Shown here: one piece after another, positions 34,999-43,058 of the stretch
Layout: each line of letters opens with the position of its first letter
How positions within the stretch are numbered: the stretch's first letter is position 1
Origin: Lacticaseibacillus baoqingensis
Lineage (GTDB): Bacteria; Bacillota; Bacilli; Lactobacillales; Lactobacillaceae
Assembly: GCF_003946165.1 (NCBI RefSeq)
Contig: NZ_RHOI01000001.1
Location: forward strand, 62,001 to 126,000
DNA length: 64,000 nucleotides
Reading direction: 5' to 3'
Notes under the pieces: generated by a model
The model's input: the letters and a program-made list of their open reading frames with translations, nothing else
Databases searched by the model: none
Told to the model about the DNA's origin: nothing
Made by a program: the position numbers and the translations under genes

Positions 34999-35706
34999 AT
35001 GCAAGAACGTCGTGTTGTCAATGATACCGGTCTCGCCACTTTCTTTGCGAAGGTGTATGGTACCATGGGCGGTGGTTTGTTGATCACCGCAGTCATTAGC
35101 TATCTCTTAGGAAATGTGTTCCGTGTCCAATATGGGAACTTTATCGTCCAAAATCGGATTCTCTTCATCGTCGCGACGTTTTTACCGTTGATCTTAAGCT
35201 TTTTGATCAGCGGGCGGCGCGGCCGGGAAAGTGCCAGTTATGCCCGCGCCATGTTTGGCTTGATGGCAGCCAGTTACGGCTTTACCTTAGCATCAGTTTG
35301 GCTGATCTACCCCGCAGCGAACATCGGCATTGCCTTAGTGGTCACTGCGATCGTCTTCTTCACCATGTCTGTTGTTGGTCGGGTGACGCGGCAAAACTTG
35401 TCTCCGGCAGCGAATATCATCATGGGCGTGTTGGTTGGCGTGATCATCTTGAGTGTCATCAACATGTTTATGGGCTCAAGCTTTCTTTCCTTGATCATTT
35501 CTTATGTGATCTTGATCGCCTTTATCATCATGACCGCAGCGGACACCCAAGCGTTGAAGCGTGTTTACATGACCGCTAGCGGCAATGGCGATTTTGCCGT
35601 GAACACGTCAAGCTTGGCGGTACAAGGGGCATTGATGCTTTATTTGGACTTCTTGAACCTGTTCTTAGTGATCTTGCAGATCTTCGGATTTTCTAACGAT
35701 AACTAG
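34999..35706 (+). CDS. Bax inhibitor-1 / YccA-family membrane protein
   Basis: The 235-aa protein has about seven hydrophobic helices (roughly residues 20-40, 50-68, 80-100, 103-125, 138-155, 160-180, 208-230) and the family pattern of an N-terminal FFAKVYGTMGGGLLITA segment and a last helix with LDFLNLFLVILQIFG. Bacterial homologues include YetJ of B. subtilis (a pH-dependent calcium leak channel) and E. coli YccA (an FtsH inhibitor); which role applies is not decidable here. Acidic residues TAADTQAL near the sixth helix may form the pore Asp pair. GAAAGGAGACGATTCG precedes the ATG. Confidence 0.88.
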   Translation: MQERRVVNDTGLATFFAKVYGTMGGGLLITAVISYLLGNVFRVQYGNFIVQNRILFIVATFLPLILSFLISGRRGRESASYARAMFGLMAASYGFTLASVWLIYPAANIGIALVVTAIVFFTMSVVGRVTRQNLSPAANIIMGVLVGVIILSVINMFMGSSFLSLIISYVILIAFIIMTAADTQALKRVYMTASGNGDFAVNTSSLAVQGALMLYLDFLNLFLVILQIFGFSNDN

Positions 35707-35716
35707 GCCCAGTGAA

Positions 35717-35746
35717 GGCGGACAGCGCTTGTTGTCCGCCTTTTTT
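35717..35746 (+). terminator. Terminator after the Bax-inhibitor-1-like gene
   Basis: GGCGGACA (35717-35724) pairs with TGTCCGCC (35733-35740), followed by TTTTTT. Confidence 0.92.
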
Positions 35747-35759
35747 GTTGCGGTTAATC

Positions 35760-35768
35760 TGTTACAAT
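35760..35768 (+). promoter_or_regulatory. Extended -10 promoter of polA
   Basis: TGTTACAAT (35760-35768) is an extended -10, 29 bases before the polA start. Confidence 0.5.
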
Positions 35769-35796
35769 AGAACTCAGAAGATTCAAGGAGGACATT

Positions 35797-38436
35797 ATGG
35801 CCACTGAAAAGAATTTATTGTTGATCGACGGCAGCTCTATTGCATTTCGGGCATTTTATGCCATGTATAATCAGCTCGACCGCTTCACCAACGCGCAAGG
35901 CGTCCACACCAATGCGGTTTTGACGTTTAATAATATGCTGGACAGCTTGGTTGATACGATGCAGCCGGATAATATTTTGGTGGCGTTTGACCGCAGCGGC
36001 GGCACCTTTCGCACCAAGAAATTCAGTGACTACAAAGGCAATCGTGACCGGGCGCCAGAAGAGCTGCTCGAACAGCTTCCTTACATCAAGCGGCTGCTGG
36101 ACGATCATGGGATGGCCCATTATGACTTGCAAGATTGGGAAGCTGATGACATCATTGGCACCTTAGCCAAACAAGCCGAAGCTGCTGGCTGGACCGTGAC
36201 GATCGTGACCGGTGATCGCGACCTTACCCAATTAGCCACGGATAAGGTGACCGTGCAAGTGACTAAAAAAGGCGTTGGCGAATTAGAAGCCTATACGCCA
36301 GCGCATATCCAAGACAAATTCGGCCTCACGCCTAAGCAGATCATCGATATGAAAGGCTTGATGGGCGACACTTCAGATAATTACCCAGGGGTGAGCAAGG
36401 TCGGTGAAAAAACGGCCTTAAAGCTGTTATTACAATTCGGATCGATCGAGAACCTTTATGCGCATCTTGATGACCTGAAAAAAAGCAAGATGAAAGAAAA
36501 TTTGATCAACGACCAAGCCAATGCTTTTTTAAGTAAAGACCTGGCGACGATCCGGCAAGATGCGCCGTTGACCATTGGGCTGGAGGATACGGCCTACACC
36601 GGGCCGGATATCGATAAATTGCGCGCATTGTATACCGAATTGGACATGCGCCAAGCCTTAAACAAGCTCAACAAGCAAGCCCCGCAAGTTCAGCCCGACT
36701 TGTCTTATGTGGTGTTGGATGATAGCAACTTGGCGCAGGTCACGGCGATCAGCGAACCGATCAGCTTTGAAATCGAAATGCTGACAGAAAATTATCACAC
36801 GGCTGAACCAGTGGGCTTTTTTATTGGCACAGCAACGCAAACCTATGTCAGTACCGATGTCACCTTGTTGACGATGCCGGCAGTCAAGGCGTGGTTGGCC
36901 CAAAAGCAGGATATTGCGGTGTTTGATGCCAAGCGCAATATTGTTGCCGGCACGAAATTAGGGTTAGTGCTGGATCATATCGACTTTGACGTTTTATTAG
37001 CCTCTTACTTACTCAATCCAGACCAAAATTCCAATGATTTTGGCCAGATCGCCCAAGACCACGACTATCAGTTGGAATTTGATGTGGATGTTTATGGCAA
37101 AGGCGCCAAGCTTAAGCTGCCAGAAGAGTCGCAGCTATTCCAGCATTTTGCGCGCAAATCAGCGGCGATCTTGGCATTGAAGCCGCACTTGTTGCAAGAT
37201 CTTGATGATCAAGATCAAACCAGCTTATTCACGCAAATGGAGCTGCCGCTGGCGAAAGTCTTGGCGCGCATGGAAAGCACTGGGATCACGTTGCACCAAG
37301 CGACGTTGACACAAATGGGGGCGCAATATGCACAGACGATCAAGGTGTTAGAAGAAAAGATCTATGCTGAAGCGGGCCTGGAGTTCAATTTGAATTCCCC
37401 CAAGCAACTCGGGGAAGTGTTATTTGAAAAACTCAATTTGCCGGTGATCAAAAAAACCAAGACTGGCTATTCGACCAGTGTAGAAGTGCTGGAGCAATTA
37501 CGCACTGCCAGTCCGATCGTCCAAGACATCCTCGATTATCGTGCGGTGTCCAAGTTGCAATCGACTTATGTCAAAGGGCTGTTGAAGGCTGTCTTGCCAG
37601 ATAACAAGATCCATACGCGCTACTTGCAGACCTTGACGCAAACCGGCCGGCTGTCAAGTGTTGACCCGAACATGCAAAATATCCCTGCGCGTGGGGATGG
37701 CAAGCTGATCCGCAAGGCGTTTGTCCCGTCACAACCCGGCTGGCAGATTTTTTCATCGGATTATTCGCAAATCGAATTGCGCGTGTTAGCCCATATTTCT
37801 GGGGATGCCAACATGCAGGAGGCGTTCAAAGAAGATCGCGACATCCATGCCAATACCGCGATGAAGATCTTTAAACTCGACTCGCCAGACCAAGTGACGC
37901 CGGACATGCGTCGACAAGCGAAGGCGACTAATTTCGGGATCGTGTATGGGATCTCTGATTTTGGGTTAGCCAAAAACATTGGCATCACCCGCCGGCAGGC
38001 TAAGGCATTTATTGATGGATACTTTGAGCAATATCCGCAAGTGCATGATTATATGGACAAAATGGTGGCGTTAGCGCGTGAACAAGGGTATGTTGAAACC
38101 TTGTTCCATCGGCGCCGTTACTTGGCGCAGATCCATTCACGCAACTTCAATCAACGGCAATTTGCCGAGCGGACGGCGATGAATACCCCGATCCAAGGCA
38201 GTGCTGCAGATATTATCAAAGTGGCCATGATCCGGATGCAACAGATGTTAGCCGACCATCATTTGCAAAGCCGCATGTTGCTGCAAGTGCATGATGAACT
38301 GATTTTTGAAGGGCCTGAAGCAGAAATGGCCACCTTAGCTGAATTGGTGCCTAAGGTGATGGATTCCGCTGTCGCCTTGGCTGTGCCGCTGAAAGTGGAA
38401 AGTTCTTTTGGCCCGACTTGGTATGACGCGAAGTAG
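35797..38436 (+). CDS. polA: DNA polymerase I
   Basis: The 879-aa repair polymerase removes RNA primers and fills gaps. The N-terminal 5'-3' exonuclease covers residues about 1-290 (LLLIDGSSIAFRAFYAM, VTGDRDLTQLA, KGLMGDTSDNYPG). The C-terminal family A polymerase carries RRQAKATNFGIVYGI (O-helix) and VHDELIFEG (motif C). In the middle 3'-5' exonuclease domain the catalytic acids look lost: FEIEML replaces the DxE motif and FDAKRNI replaces the motif II Asp, so proofreading is probably absent, as in Bacillus and Thermus enzymes. CAAGGAGGACATT precedes the ATG. It heads the polA-mutM-coaE group. Confidence 0.97.
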   Translation: MATEKNLLLIDGSSIAFRAFYAMYNQLDRFTNAQGVHTNAVLTFNNMLDSLVDTMQPDNILVAFDRSGGTFRTKKFSDYKGNRDRAPEELLEQLPYIKRLLDDHGMAHYDLQDWEADDIIGTLAKQAEAAGWTVTIVTGDRDLTQLATDKVTVQVTKKGVGELEAYTPAHIQDKFGLTPKQIIDMKGLMGDTSDNYPGVSKVGEKTALKLLLQFGSIENLYAHLDDLKKSKMKENLINDQANAFLSKDLATIRQDAPLTIGLEDTAYTGPDIDKLRALYTELDMRQALNKLNKQAPQVQPDLSYVVLDDSNLAQVTAISEPISFEIEMLTENYHTAEPVGFFIGTATQTYVSTDVTLLTMPAVKAWLAQKQDIAVFDAKRNIVAGTKLGLVLDHIDFDVLLASYLLNPDQNSNDFGQIAQDHDYQLEFDVDVYGKGAKLKLPEESQLFQHFARKSAAILALKPHLLQDLDDQDQTSLFTQMELPLAKVLARMESTGITLHQATLTQMGAQYAQTIKVLEEKIYAEAGLEFNLNSPKQLGEVLFEKLNLPVIKKTKTGYSTSVEVLEQLRTASPIVQDILDYRAVSKLQSTYVKGLLKAVLPDNKIHTRYLQTLTQTGRLSSVDPNMQNIPARGDGKLIRKAFVPSQPGWQIFSSDYSQIELRVLAHISGDANMQEAFKEDRDIHANTAMKIFKLDSPDQVTPDMRRQAKATNFGIVYGISDFGLAKNIGITRRQAKAFIDGYFEQYPQVHDYMDKMVALAREQGYVETLFHRRRYLAQIHSRNFNQRQFAERTAMNTPIQGSAADIIKVAMIRMQQMLADHHLQSRMLLQVHDELIFEGPEAEMATLAELVPKVMDSAVALAVPLKVESSFGPTWYDAK

Positions 38437-38447
38437 AAGGGGTTTGT

Positions 38448-39296
38448 ATGCCTGAATTACCTGAAGTTGAAAATGTCCGGCGCAGTTTGAGTCAACTCGT
38501 GGTGGGAAAAACCATCACCCATGTCGGGACGGATTGGGAGAAGATCTTAGTCGGCGGGCAAGACTTATTTGATGACGCCTTGTCTGGCAAGACCATCAAG
38601 CGCATCGATCGGCGAGGCAAGTATTTGCTGCTGCGCGTTGAACAACAGCTCACGGTGGTTTCGCATTTGCGCATGGAAGGCAAATATCAACTGGTGCCCA
38701 GTGCCGATACGCCTAAGCACCGCTTTGTGCATGTTTGGTTTGATTTCAGTGATGGCAGCCAATTGCGTTATTTAGATATGCGCAAATTTGGCCGCATGCA
38801 GCTTTGTGAAACCGGCACGGTGGCGCAACATGTTGCCGGGATCGCGAAGATGGGTCCGGAGCCCACGGCGGCGGATTTTGACGCCGCTGCGTTTTATCAA
38901 ACCCTAAAAAAGCACAAGAAGCCGATCAAATCCGTGATCTTAGATCAAAGCGTCGTCGCCGGCGTGGGCAATATCTATGCGGATGAAACGCTGTGGCGGG
39001 CAAAAATCAATCCAGAACAGCCTGCCTGCACGCTGTTGCGTCAGGAAGCTGAGCGCTTGCATGACCAGATCATTGCGGTTTTAGCGGAATCGATCGCGTT
39101 AGGCGGGACGTCAGTGCATACGTTCGTTGATGCCAACGGAAATCCCGGCGGCTATCAAGAACGGTTAGCCGTCTATGGCCGTGCCGGGCAGCCTTGCTTA
39201 GTTTGTCAAACGCCGATCGTGAAAATCAAAGTGGGCCAGCGCGGGACCCATTATTGCCCACACTGTCAACCCTTAAGGAAGCGAAAATTATCATGA
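38448..39296 (+). CDS. mutM: Formamidopyrimidine-DNA glycosylase
   Basis: MutM (Fpg) excises 8-oxoguanine and formamidopyrimidines and cleaves the AP site. The 282-aa protein begins MPELPEVENVRR, with catalytic Pro2 and Glu3 after Met removal, contains the H2TH region SVVAGVGNIYADETLWRA, and ends in a zinc finger of two CxxC pairs (CLVC and CPHC). GAAGGGGTTTGT precedes the ATG, 11 bases after polA. It overlaps coaE by 4 bases (ATGA). Confidence 0.97.
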   Translation: MPELPEVENVRRSLSQLVVGKTITHVGTDWEKILVGGQDLFDDALSGKTIKRIDRRGKYLLLRVEQQLTVVSHLRMEGKYQLVPSADTPKHRFVHVWFDFSDGSQLRYLDMRKFGRMQLCETGTVAQHVAGIAKMGPEPTAADFDAAAFYQTLKKHKKPIKSVILDQSVVAGVGNIYADETLWRAKINPEQPACTLLRQEAERLHDQIIAVLAESIALGGTSVHTFVDANGNPGGYQERLAVYGRAGQPCLVCQTPIVKIKVGQRGTHYCPHCQPLRKRKLS

Positions 39297-39889
39297 CGTA
39301 TTTGTTAGGCTTGACTGGCGGCATTGCCACTGGCAAAAGCACGGTGGCAGCGGCTTTTAAAGCGGCTGGCTTTCCCGTGGTTTCGGCGGACGTAATCGCG
39401 CGCAAGATCGTTGAACCGGGGCAGCCGGCTTTGGCAGCGATCGTGGCGGAATTTGGGCCGGAAACGTTATTGCCGGATGGCCACTTGAATCGCCGGGTGC
39501 TAGGGCAGCGGGTCTTTGCGGATCCACAAGCATTGGCCAAGCTCAATGCCATTGATCAGCCGTACCTGCGAGAGGCGATCATTCAAGCTTTGCAAGCGGC
39601 TAAAGCCAGCGGCAAGGCGATCGTGGTCGGCGAGATCCCGCTGTTGTTTGAAAGCCATTTTGAATCTGTGTTTGATGGTGTCGCGGTGGTCACCTTGCCA
39701 CCGCACTTGCAGCGCCAGCGTTTGATGGCGCGCGATGGGCTGGATGAAATTGAAGCTCAGCAACGGATCGATGCGCAAATGCCATTGGCCGAAAAAATTG
39801 CCAAGGCGGATTTTTTGATCGATAACAGTCAAGGACCTGCCGTACGCCTTGCGCAAGTCACGGCGCTGATCGCCCATTTAACGCGGTGA
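39293..39889 (+). CDS. coaE: Dephospho-CoA kinase
   Basis: CoaE phosphorylates dephospho-CoA in the last step of coenzyme A synthesis. The 198-aa protein has the P-loop LTGGIATGKSTV at its start, the DVIARKIVEPG segment, and the lid and CoA-site region EIPLLFES. The true start is ATG 39293, which overlaps the mutM stop (ATGA) and follows AAGGAAGCG; a longer frame from 39194 is only the shadow of mutM. The same mutM-coaE order is widespread in Bacillota. Confidence 0.95.
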   Translation: MTYLLGLTGGIATGKSTVAAAFKAAGFPVVSADVIARKIVEPGQPALAAIVAEFGPETLLPDGHLNRRVLGQRVFADPQALAKLNAIDQPYLREAIIQALQAAKASGKAIVVGEIPLLFESHFESVFDGVAVVTLPPHLQRQRLMARDGLDEIEAQQRIDAQMPLAEKIAKADFLIDNSQGPAVRLAQVTALIAHLTR

Positions 39890-39906
39890 AAACGGGTCCG
39901 CGAATA

Positions 39907-39915
39907 TGCTATAAT
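39907..39915 (+). promoter_or_regulatory. Extended -10 promoter of nrdR
   Basis: TGCTATAAT (39907-39915) is an extended -10, 30 bases before the nrdR start. I saw no NrdR box in the gap. Confidence 0.55.
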
Positions 39916-39944
39916 GACTAAAACGACTAGAAGAAGGTGTTGGT

Positions 39945-40418
39945 TTGCAGTGTCCACATTGTCACCACAATAGTTCCCGCGTTGTTGACTCCCGACCGAC
40001 TGATGGCGGCAAGGCGATCCGGCGGCGGCGTGAATGCGAGAATTGTGGGTTTCGTTTCACGACTTTTGAACGCGTGGAACAAACGCCGTTGCTTGTGATC
40101 AAGAAAAACGGGACGCGTGAAGAGTTCAACCGGGAAAAGATCTTGAAAGGGTTGATCCGGGCGGCTGAAAAACGTCCAGTTACGATGGAACAAATGCAAG
40201 GCATCGTTGAAAAAGTCGAAAACAAGTTGCGCGCGATCGGCGAAAATGAAGTGTCCAGTCAAGCCATCGGTGAATATGTGATGACGTTGTTGGCGGAAGT
40301 CGATGATGTTGCGTATATTCGCTTTGCGAGTGTTTATCGCCAGTTTAAAGACATGTCCGTGTTCATGCAGGAGCTTCAAGACATGATGAAAAAAGGCAAA
40401 CAGTCGCCAAAAGACTGA
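39945..40418 (+). CDS. nrdR: Transcriptional repressor NrdR
   Basis: NrdR represses ribonucleotide reductase genes when dATP is plentiful. The 157-aa protein has an N-terminal zinc ribbon with two Cys pairs (CPHC and CENC) and a following ATP-cone domain ([19 protein letters not shown] and [25 protein letters not shown] in parts). The start is TTG at 39945, placed one residue before QCPHC as the family requires, behind AGAAGGTGTTGGT. No nrd operon for it to control is adjacent except the distant nrdG at 7 kb. It precedes dnaB/dnaI, a typical location. Confidence 0.96.
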   Translation: MQCPHCHHNSSRVVDSRPTDGGKAIRRRRECENCGFRFTTFERVEQTPLLVIKKNGTREEFNREKILKGLIRAAEKRPVTMEQMQGIVEKVENKLRAIGENEVSSQAIGEYVMTLLAEVDDVAYIRFASVYRQFKDMSVFMQELQDMMKKGKQSPKD

Positions 40419-40419
40419 T

Positions 40420-40444
40420 CAGGGGCCGTTTAGCCCCTGTTTTT
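40420..40444 (+). terminator. Short terminator after nrdR
   Basis: CAGGGGC (40420-40426) pairs with GCCCCTG (40433-40439), followed by five T. The dnaB ribosome site begins right behind, so some read-through is likely. Confidence 0.8.
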
Positions 40445-40463
40445 GCTTGAAAGGAGGGGTGAC

Positions 40464-41828
40464 ATGGAGCGCCCTCAAAGTTTTATGGCTCAAGATGACT
40501 ACATCGTCACCCAAGCCACCTATTTCACTGATCATGATCAACAAGTGGCAGTCGCTTTGTATCAACCCTTAGTCGGACCGGTGGCGCTGGCCCTTTATCT
40601 GAGCTTATGGCAAGAAGCCGCCCCGCGCCCAGTGTTGACTGATCGGCGATCGCAAACCCGCTTGTTGGACTTGTTGAATATCAACGTGGAAACTTTATAT
40701 CAAGCGCGGATCAAACTGGAAGCGGTGGGGTTATTGAAGACGTATACGGCTACTGATGCGATCAGCCGCTATTACGCCTATGAGTTGTATGCCCCAGTCA
40801 CCCCGCCGGAGTTTTTTGCCGACGATCTGTTAGGCATGCTGTTGTATGATCGCGTCGGCCAAAGCCGCTATGATGAGCTGGCGCAACAGTTCACGCTGCA
40901 TCCAGTCCGGCGAGAAGACTGGCAAGATGTGTCGCAAAACTTCTTGAGTGTCTTTGAACTGACCAATGTGTTAGATCAGCCTGCCGCAGTGGCAAAAGCG
41001 CAACGCCAGCTGGCACAAAAGCCGCACCCGGAAGTGTCGTTAGGAACTGGCGATGGTTATGACTGGGTGCTGCTGACACAATTGACTCAGCGCACCAATC
41101 TTAAAGCAGGGGCGATCGACGCCAATCGGGAGGCGTTGTATCAAGTCGCCCGGTTTTATGGGTTGAATCCGCCGCAATTAGCGACGCTGATCACCGCGGC
41201 AACCGATGTGATGACGGGTGAATTGCACCTCAAGCAATTGCGTGAGTTTGCCGAGCAGAAATATTCGCAACCGCAAAAAGCGGCTTTCACCACGGGCCGC
41301 CAGTCGCCGCCAGCAGCCAGCGAGCCGGCTAAACCGGCGCTTGCTTTGACCCCGGCGGAAACGGCATTATTAAAAAAAGCCACCAGCATGGCGCCGCGGG
41401 CTTTTTTGGAAGCGGCCAAAAAGGCCAAAAATGCGCGGGCATTTGCTGCGCCTAATGAGACATATGCCGTGCGCGATTTGGTACAGCGGCGGACGTTTCC
41501 AGAGGCAACAGTGAATATTTTGGTGGATTATGTCTTACGTTCGTATGACAGTTTGAGCCAAGCGCTGCTCAATGGGTATGTCAGCCGCTGGGTCAATGCT
41601 AACGTCGATTCACCGCAAAGTGCTTTGGCCCAGATCCGCAAAGAAACGCAGGCCAAGGCTAAGCCGCGTGCGAATTCGCAGCGACCGTCTCGGCAAGAAG
41701 AAACGCCCGCTTGGATGCAGCCGGGCTATACCCCGAAAACCCAACCGGTTAGTGCCGAGCGCAAAGATAAGATCGCCGCGCGCCTGGCCAAGTTGAAGGC
41801 CCTTGAAGAAGGAGGTCGCCAAGAGTGA
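40464..41828 (+). CDS. dnaB: Replication initiation and membrane attachment protein DnaB (Firmicutes type)
   Basis: This DnaB is the Bacillota loader protein that, with DnaD and DnaI, places the replicative helicase at oriC; it is not the helicase. The 454-aa protein has an N-terminal winged helix with helices at about 20-120 and a DDBH2-type domain (ALLNGYVSRWVNANVDSPQSAL in parts) at about 360-400, followed by a basic, Gln-rich tail. The start is ATG 40464 behind AAAGGAGGGGTGAC; the open frame to 40443 lies in the terminator. It overlaps dnaI by 4 bases (GTGA). Confidence 0.9.
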   Translation: MERPQSFMAQDDYIVTQATYFTDHDQQVAVALYQPLVGPVALALYLSLWQEAAPRPVLTDRRSQTRLLDLLNINVETLYQARIKLEAVGLLKTYTATDAISRYYAYELYAPVTPPEFFADDLLGMLLYDRVGQSRYDELAQQFTLHPVRREDWQDVSQNFLSVFELTNVLDQPAAVAKAQRQLAQKPHPEVSLGTGDGYDWVLLTQLTQRTNLKAGAIDANREALYQVARFYGLNPPQLATLITAATDVMTGELHLKQLREFAEQKYSQPQKAAFTTGRQSPPAASEPAKPALALTPAETALLKKATSMAPRAFLEAAKKAKNARAFAAPNETYAVRDLVQRRTFPEATVNILVDYVLRSYDSLSQALLNGYVSRWVNANVDSPQSALAQIRKETQAKAKPRANSQRPSRQEETPAWMQPGYTPKTQPVSAERKDKIAARLAKLKALEEGGRQE

Positions 41829-42745
41829 AAGACATGCAAGCAGAATTACGCAAACTGATGGATCAACGCCACATGACTGGCGCCTATCGGCAAACCATTG
41901 CCAAAGCAGTTGCTGATCCTGAAGTCCAAGCCTTTTTAGCGGCCAATCAAGCGGCCTTGGCCCCGGATGCAGTGGATCGCGGCGCCGCTAAGATCTATGA
42001 ATTTGTCAATGAACGCAATAAACGCGCGGCTGGTGAAGCGAGTTTTGCCCCAGGGTATCAGCCGCAGTTAGTGGTGGCTAACGGCCAATTAGATTTGGCC
42101 TATGAACCTACGCAAGCACGGGTGGCAGCTGAAGCCAAAGCGGCTCAGCGGGCATTGGTCAAGGCAATCAATATGCCTAAAGCAATCGCGACGGCTAGTT
42201 TGGCCAATTATGATCCGACTGGCCGCGATGAAGCGTTGGATGCGGCGACAGATTTTACCTTGGCCGTGGCCCAAGCACCGCATGCTTATCACCAAGGGCT
42301 TTATTTAACCGGGCCGTTTGGCGTCGGCAAAACCTATCTGCTAGGCGCCATCGCCAATCAACTGGCCAAACAAGGGATCGCTTCGACGCTGTTGCATGTG
42401 CCGACTTATGCCGTTGAGATGAAAGGGGCCATTCAAACCAATTCGGTTTTAGCGAAGATCAACGCGATCAAAAAAGCACCGGTATTGATGTTGGATGATA
42501 TTGGCGCTGAGGCTTTGAGCCCATGGTTTCGCGATGAGGTGTTGGGGATCATCTTGCAATATCGCATGCAAGAAGAAATGCCGACACTTTTTTCGAGCAA
42601 TAAAACAATGGCAGAATTAACGCGCTATTTGGCCGGTTCCGAGCGCGGCGATAACGAAGCGCTCAAGGCTTCGCGGCTGATGGAGCGGATCAAATTTTTG
42701 GCCAAAGAGATCGCGGTTGGCGGCAATGATCGGCGCAACGGCTGA
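41825..42745 (+). CDS. dnaI: Primosomal protein DnaI (helicase loader)
   Basis: DnaI is the AAA+ loader that assembles the DnaC helicase ring. The 306-aa protein has an N-terminal domain of about 120 residues and an AAA+ domain with Walker A TGPFGVGKTYLLGA, Walker B VLMLDDIGAEALSPW and a sensor 1 region LFSSNKTMAEL. The cysteine/histidine zinc site of the B. subtilis N-domain is not evident here: no CxxC pair was seen. The start is GTG 41825 behind GAAGGAGGTCGCC, overlapping dnaB. It closes the operon; the thrS promoter begins 8 bases after its stop. Confidence 0.94.
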   Translation: MKDMQAELRKLMDQRHMTGAYRQTIAKAVADPEVQAFLAANQAALAPDAVDRGAAKIYEFVNERNKRAAGEASFAPGYQPQLVVANGQLDLAYEPTQARVAAEAKAAQRALVKAINMPKAIATASLANYDPTGRDEALDAATDFTLAVAQAPHAYHQGLYLTGPFGVGKTYLLGAIANQLAKQGIASTLLHVPTYAVEMKGAIQTNSVLAKINAIKKAPVLMLDDIGAEALSPWFRDEVLGIILQYRMQEEMPTLFSSNKTMAELTRYLAGSERGDNEALKASRLMERIKFLAKEIAVGGNDRRNG

Positions 42746-42753
42746 AAAAAAAC

Positions 42754-42782
42754 TTGCATGCGCCAAGCGCCTGTGCTTTAAT
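42754..42782 (+). promoter_or_regulatory. Promoter of thrS
   Basis: TTGCAT (42754-42759) and TTTAAT (42777-42782), spaced by 17 bases, with TGC before the -10. The transcript would begin near 42789, at the T-box start. Confidence 0.65.
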
Positions 42783-42784
42783 CA

Positions 42785-42990
42785 AAGTATCGAAGACGGA
42801 AGTTACAAGGATCATTCACAGAGAGCACACGCCTTGGCTGCAAGCGTGTCACGACCTGATCCGCACCACTTCTCGAGATGCCGTTAGGCCCCTGCTCGGG
42901 TTATCAGCATCGAGAGGAAAGCAGTGCTTTCAAGTCGGGTGGAACCGCGAGTGATCGTCCCGGATACCAGTGATGGTATCCGGGATTTTT
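42785..42990 (+). ncRNA. T-box leader (threonine) upstream of thrS
   Basis: The conserved antiterminator motif GGGTGGAACCGCG (42937-42949) is followed by terminator arms CCCGGATACC (42959-42968) and GGTATCCGGG (42975-42984) with a T-run. The likely specifier codon is ACC (Thr) at 42865-42867, in CGCACCACTTCTCGAG, the usual context of the specifier bulge. This accounts for the whole 313-base gap between dnaI and thrS. Confidence 0.92.
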
Positions 42991-43058
42991 GTTTACTTTC
43001 GGTTTTATCAAGCCTTGCAAGCCGCTTCCGAATATAAAACATAAGGGGATCATCAGAT

